This document shows positions 59,886 to 64,000 of a stretch of 64,000 nt of DNA, piece by piece. Below the pieces are notes generated by a model that was not told the origin of the DNA, made no database searches, and was given only the letters and a program-made list of their open reading frames with translations. The stretch's first letter is position 1. Every line of letters starts with the position of its first letter. Origin of the DNA: Sycobia sp. Sy_11 (lineage: Eukaryota > Arthropoda > Insecta > Hymenoptera > Epichrysomallidae); NCBI GenBank assembly GCA_018907035.1, contig JACCIC010000279.1:1-64000 (forward strand), read 5' to 3'. A program made the position numbers and the translations under genes.

Positions 59886-59889
59886 GCAC

Positions 59890-60180
59890 TCATTGGCCTG
59901 TAATTCAGGAGTACATCAGGGTAGTAAGTTTGGCCAACCATTTTTTCTGTACTTACCAATGATTCTCTACAATCGTTTCAATATTCTAAATATCATTTAT
60001 ATGCAAAGGATTTTACCATTTACTATTTTGGGTTAAAGCTCGAGATATAATTCATAACGTCAATGAGGATTTGAATAGATTAGAATTAGATTTCAGTATT
60101 TTATCCTTGGAGAATGGTCTTAGAATTAATATTAGAATAATTCAAGCTATTAATGATTGGGCTCGGTAGGAAGCAGAAGT
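59890..60180 (+). pseudogene. Non-LTR reverse transcriptase fragment
   Basis: The plus strand reads SGVHQGSKFGQPFFLYL, corresponding to the RT motif usually written GVPQGS-LGP, then YAKDFTIYYFG, a damaged YADD catalytic motif, and after a shift KARDIIHNVNEDLNRLELDF with LENGLRIN. This order matches jockey-type and related non-LTR RTs. It is a short decayed fragment of a lineage distinct from the two R1-type elements. Confidence 0.65.
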
Positions 60181-60996
60181 TCAACACAAAAAATATATTT
60201 ATGTAGATGTGTGTATAAGTACATCACTTGCTTATTTTATTGAATTTTACAACTCACAAAAACTTTTAACAGGTCTTTTACTTTAAAGAAAATATAAGAA
60301 AAACATATTGATAATTTATAGTTCTTTCAATAGCTCAGCTATACAATTTATATGAATTGCTAATAATAATGACAAAGCTGAAAGAGAGTCCGTCACGCTT
60401 GCGCATATCCTTACATACATGTAGGTCCGCGCTTCATCGGCGTGCCTCAGTTTTCGCTTGAGCGTTTCCGTAAACCCGAAAGAAAGAGACAATAGTAAAG
60501 GCAAACATTTTCTTCGCCAACTAAATATATTTTAAACATGACTCGCTCGCTACATTCCTCACAGCCAAAACGGGCTAGGCTCGACCTAATGGTCTTATCT
60601 TACACGCTAGAATCCTTATACTTCAAGATCAAGTCTCGCAGCGAGTTAAACAGCCTCGAGGTACACGAGGTAGCCTCGAGCTAGGGGCTAAACGGTCGTG
60701 ATCGACAAGCGAATCACGTTAAGCCAGTCGCCCGCGAGTTCATCTTTTTACACATTTTTTAAAATAAATTACGTATTCTTAATAATTAATTTGAATTACT
60801 CTTAAATAATCATAAATTTTAAATTTTCTCTTTTTTTAGGTTATTTGTATTATGAAATTTACATTACATTTTTCTAGTAATTCCTAATGTGTTATTATAA
60901 ATAGTGCTCACATTTTTCGTGGAAACAACTACTCGACCCGAATTTGCAGAAACACGCTTCGCCCGAGATAATAATTTAACCGATTTCATAAACAAT
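60181..60996. other. Unassigned
   Basis: A GC-richer patch at 60530-60740 contains CCTCGAGG-type short inverted repeats (GCCTCGAGGTACACGAGG). No gene recognised. Confidence 0.4.
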
Positions 60997-61166
60997 TCAA
61001 TAATATCTAAGTCAAAAGTACTTTTTATATAAAAATCTATATTACTATAAATAATTGACCGTAATTTACCTATCGGCGCTTCTGTATAAAATGATGCTTG
61101 AACGTAGCGTCCACTTCAAAAAGTTTTTATTTTGCCGACCATTTTATACAACAAACACGCGCACAT

Positions 61167-61185
61167 ACACACACACATACAAACA

Positions 61186-61254
<69 letters not shown>
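61167..61254. repeat. (CA)n microsatellite
   Basis: About 88 bp of nearly pure CA lying between the element's lead sequence and ORF1. The paired copy at 53576-53620 is shorter and more interrupted, so length differs while flanks match. Confidence 0.95.
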
Positions 61255-61255
<1 letters not shown>

Positions 61256-61272
61256 GTACTAAAGGAGATGTC

Positions 61273-62468
61273 ATGATGGATCAAGAAATGACGGATCGAG
61301 AAATCTCCATCACGCGCAGAAACAATCATCTGGAACGACTTGGTGAGAAGATCAGCCAACTGTTGGGTTTTGTTAAAGATAGGCATAACGTGCACAAAAC
61401 CATTAAGGATCTTGCTCGTTCTATTAATACCTCGTACAAATGCATCAGTATGGCAGAGGATGATCTGTTGCAGTATCACCGTCCTGGTACTCATGAAGTG
61501 GTGACTCATACTACGCCGAGTCTACGCTCTGATACCAAACGAAGCGCAGCCGAAAGGATGGATTCCACTACTAAAACAATAGGTGGTAAAAGGACGAAAG
61601 AACCATCATTGGGCTTAAGGACACCACCAGAGTCGGTTGGAGTACATACAGGGAAGTCTGAGGCCAAGGAAAATCAATGGCAGACCATCAAGCGCAAGAA
61701 GCCCAAAGGTAAAGATAAAGAATTATCTAGTACACGCAGGCTTAATGGACGAAATGGGCCTAATTCCATTTTGATTAAGGTCAATGAAGGAGTTACATAC
61801 GCGGAGGTACTGCGTCAAATAAAGAATGACCCGGAGTTATCTCATGTTAAGAATGAGGTTAACAGGATACGCAGAAATGCAAGCGGTGCTCTTGTACTTC
61901 AGTTGGAACGGACAGCCAAAGATGCACATGAGTTGGCTCGCATTGTTGAAACTAAGGTTGACCATAGCGCATAGACTTCGGTCCTGACTAATCTTATTAC
62001 TTTGGAGATTACAGATATAGATGAGGTCACTACAAAGGATGAAGTATTAGAGGCTCTGAAAACACACCTAGAACTAAAGGAGACTAACATGCTAATCGCT
62101 CGTTCCTTGCGGCAAGCTTATGGGGGTACTCAGACGGCGGTAGTATCTGTACCATATAGCTACGCAGCTGAGTTAATACGTGCATGGCATGTTCGAATCG
62201 GATGGGTCAGCTGCAGAGTTCGAAAAAAACAGAAATAAAACGCTGCTTCAGGTGTTGGCAGATTGGCCATTTAGCGGCCGTGTGCTCGGGCCCTGACAGA
62301 ATTAAACTTTGCAGGCACTGCGGTGGAAAAGACCATCTATCTAAGCTGTGTGTAAAGGAGCCCTGCTGCTTACTCTGTAAATGTGAAGGAAAAAAGGAGA
62401 TTAACCATCCAGCATACAGCTATAAGTGCCCGATCATTGTGGAGTTTTTAAACAGACATAAAACATGA
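61273..62468 (+). pseudogene. R1-clade ORF1 with three zinc knuckles
   Basis: I prefer the start at 61273 (MMDQEMTDREISITRRNNHL), because an earlier in-frame start would translate the CA repeat into His-Thr. An N-terminal helical segment, a Lys/Arg-rich linker and the conserved NSILIKVNEGVTYAEVLRQI region follow. A TAG at 61972-61974 interrupts the frame, which continues to 62238. A shift near 62225 leads to CFRCWQIGHLAAVC and CRHCGGKDHLSKLC (both C-x2-C-x4-H-x4-C) and a third Cys cluster, ending at 62468. Confidence 0.82.
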
Positions 62469-63922
62469 GAATACTCCAACTGAATACCAACCGTTGCGTA
62501 GCAGCTCATGACCTGCTGCAACAGACAATAAAGGAGCTAAGAATAGACATTGCTGTAATCTCTGAACCATATTGTCACAGGGTCAGACCACAGCGCTGGA
62601 TAAGTGACACAAGCAATAGAGCTGCCCTCTGGATTGGTCAAAATAGGCAGGTACTAAAGCAGTCGAGTCATCGGAGCGAACTGATATCCTGGGCTAAAAT
62701 ACAAGAAATATAAGTCTTTAGTGTACATGCTCCTCCAAGCTTGACGGACAAGCAGTTTGAAATCCTTGTAGCTAAATTAGTTGATGAAGCTATGGACAAG
62801 AAACCATTATTAATCGTTGGTGAGTTTAACGCGTGGTCCACAGCCTGGGTAAGCGCTTCAACAAATAACAGAGGTAGTATGCTGCTTGATGGCCTTAATT
62901 CTCTTCAACTCCACGTGGTTAATAAGGGATTTGAATCCACTTTCATTAGGGGTGATAAACAATCATTCATTGATGTAACATTCGCCAGTGATGACTTGAT
63001 TCAGCGGATCCTTAATTGGAGAGTAAGCGACCTTTACACCCACAGTGATGACAGGGCGATCTTGTACTAGATTGCAGAGAAGAAAGTAAAGAACAAGTGC
63101 AATAAGTGGATGCCCACACGGAAATGGAACATCAGATCGCTAGACTGTGAAGTGTTCGCCACTATAATATCAGAAGAGCGTTTACAATATGGTGCACCAG
63201 GCCATCTGGCAAATGCACTCATGAAGCATATCTCTGAAGCATGCGATGCATCGATGACTATGACTAAGAGCGGATTTAAACATCGTCAATCTGTCTACTG
63301 GTGGACAAATGAAATTGCAGAATTGCGCAAACAATGTCATCGCGCACGTAGACTTGCCCAAAGAGCCCGCAGCCATCGTGATACGTTTAATAGTTTATTT
63401 AAAGAAGCACAAAGAGCGCTTGTCAAGGCCATTAAGGCAAGCAAGCGTCGATGCTGCCTTGAACTGTGTGCAGAGGCCAACAATCACTTATGGGGACGAC
63501 CATCCAAAACAGTCATGGCACGATTGAGTAGGGCACCAATACAACCCACTAGCACGGTATTGATTGATAAGATTGTATCCGCTCTCTTTCCCAATGACAC
63601 CCATGAGACTGTACTGCGCACGCAACACTCGGACGATATACCACCTATAACAGAAATGGAGCTACATAATGCTTATGCTAAGATTAGAGACAATGCTGCC
63701 CCTGTCCCTGATGGTATCCCTAATGGTGCAGTTAAATTGGCGATACAGAAGAATCCATCTTTATTTCTAAAAGTATATAATGCTTGTTTTCTTGAGGGTG
63801 TTTTTCCTGATTGCTGGAAAACTCAAAGGTTAGTCCTGTTACCTAAGGGCAATAAGCCACTTGATGATCCTTCATCATACAGGCCATTGTGTATGCTCGA
63901 TACGGTAGGTTTAAATATTTGA
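62465..63922 (+). pseudogene. R1-clade ORF2: endonuclease and RT fingers, two stops
   Basis: One frame throughout with stops at 62711-62713 and 63068-63070. Endonuclease text: MRILQLNTNRCVAAHDLLQQ, VISEPY, LLIVGEFNAWSTAWV (usually GDFN), SFIDVTFASDD and THSDDRAI, where the usual SDH reads SDD. The RT starts with VPDGIPNGAVKLA and SSYRPLCMLDT near 63880. A shift near 63905 ends it. The changed Asp and His suggest the endonuclease would be inactive even without the stops. Confidence 0.82.
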
Positions 63923-64000
63923 GAAAATAATATGTAGCCGACTGGAAGCGTTCACTGAGGGATTGCACGGCTTATCCTCACGCCAAGATTTCGGAAATCA

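Larger units (their letters stand above)
60997..64000 (+). mobile_element. R1-clade non-LTR retrotransposon, continues past the window
   Basis: Starts at the boundary shared with 53418 and includes a (CA)n tract (61167-61254), ORF1 (61273-62468) and the first half of ORF2 (62465 to the window end). ORF1 and ORF2 overlap in an ATGA. Stops and shifts are listed under the ORFs. It is a different sub-family from the element at 28980-34175, and its ORF2 has lost catalytic residues. The 3' part lies outside the window. Confidence 0.85.

Noticed and set aside
61144..61272. His-Thr-rich or Cys-Val-rich coding repeat across the CA tract
   Set aside because: Both strands are open only because a dinucleotide repeat has no stop codons; the ORF1 start at 61273 is better supported.

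Overview
The window looks like insect nuclear DNA. It is AT-rich (about two thirds A+T by eye), has GT-AG introns, microsatellites and dense transposon layers. Mariner (DD34D), R1-clade non-LTR, Penelope-like, BEL/Pao and Ty3/gypsy remnants together fit a hymenopteran, possibly an ant. That placement is inference. No rRNA, true tRNA gene, CRISPR array or prokaryotic feature was seen.

One host gene dominates. Eleven minus-strand exons between 56136 and 14015 splice into the 3' part of a CUB-domain protein: about 623 residues, five consecutive CUB domains each with four conserved cysteines, then a stop codon and a polyadenylation signal. Every junction has GT-AG borders and matching phase. The protein ends on a CUB domain with no membrane anchor, as cubilin does, so I call it cubilin-like. 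Its 5' exons are not visible here. Almost everything else from 14 to 56 kb is intronic transposon debris.

Layout: 1-742 mariner 3' half; about 940-4090 BEL/Pao pol (minus); 4500-6195 Penelope-like element (PLE, plus); 6420-12350 Ty3/gypsy remnant (plus) split by a mariner at 11255-12292; 12.5-14 kb microsatellite, dispersed repeat and the host 3' UTR. Introns hold: mariner pieces (14.98-15.4, 16.66-17.3, 22.44-22.54, 22.66-23.59, 35.53-36.76 kb), gag-like remnants (17.3-18.4 and 20.87-22 kb, minus), a Helitron remnant (23.9-26.3 kb) carrying a tRNA-derived SINE, a nearly complete but broken R1-clade element (28.98-34.17 kb), an inverted PLE with a nested mariner (40.64-43.27 kb), a repeat-flanked unknown block (43.3-46.9 kb), a head-to-head PLE pair (48.5-50.6 kb), a DDE transposon with about 430-bp terminal inverted repeats (50.64-52.79 kb), a chimeric R1-type fragment (53.4-53.7 kb), a GC-rich tandem repeat (54.3 kb) and a second SINE (55.49 kb). 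Downstream lie another inverted PLE carrying a mariner (56.29-59.4 kb), a non-LTR remnant (59.9 kb) and a second R1-clade element running off the end (61.0-64.0 kb).

No element is clearly autonomous: each carries frameshifts, stops, deletions or truncation. The two mariner copies at 1-742 and 56534-57602 are nearly identical, which suggests fairly recent mobilisation. The observations most worth checking are the reconstructed cubilin-like gene, hammerhead-ribozyme-like cores in PLE copies, repeated inverted PLE architecture, the long-TIR transposon, and the precise mariner insertions into gypsy and PLE sequence.
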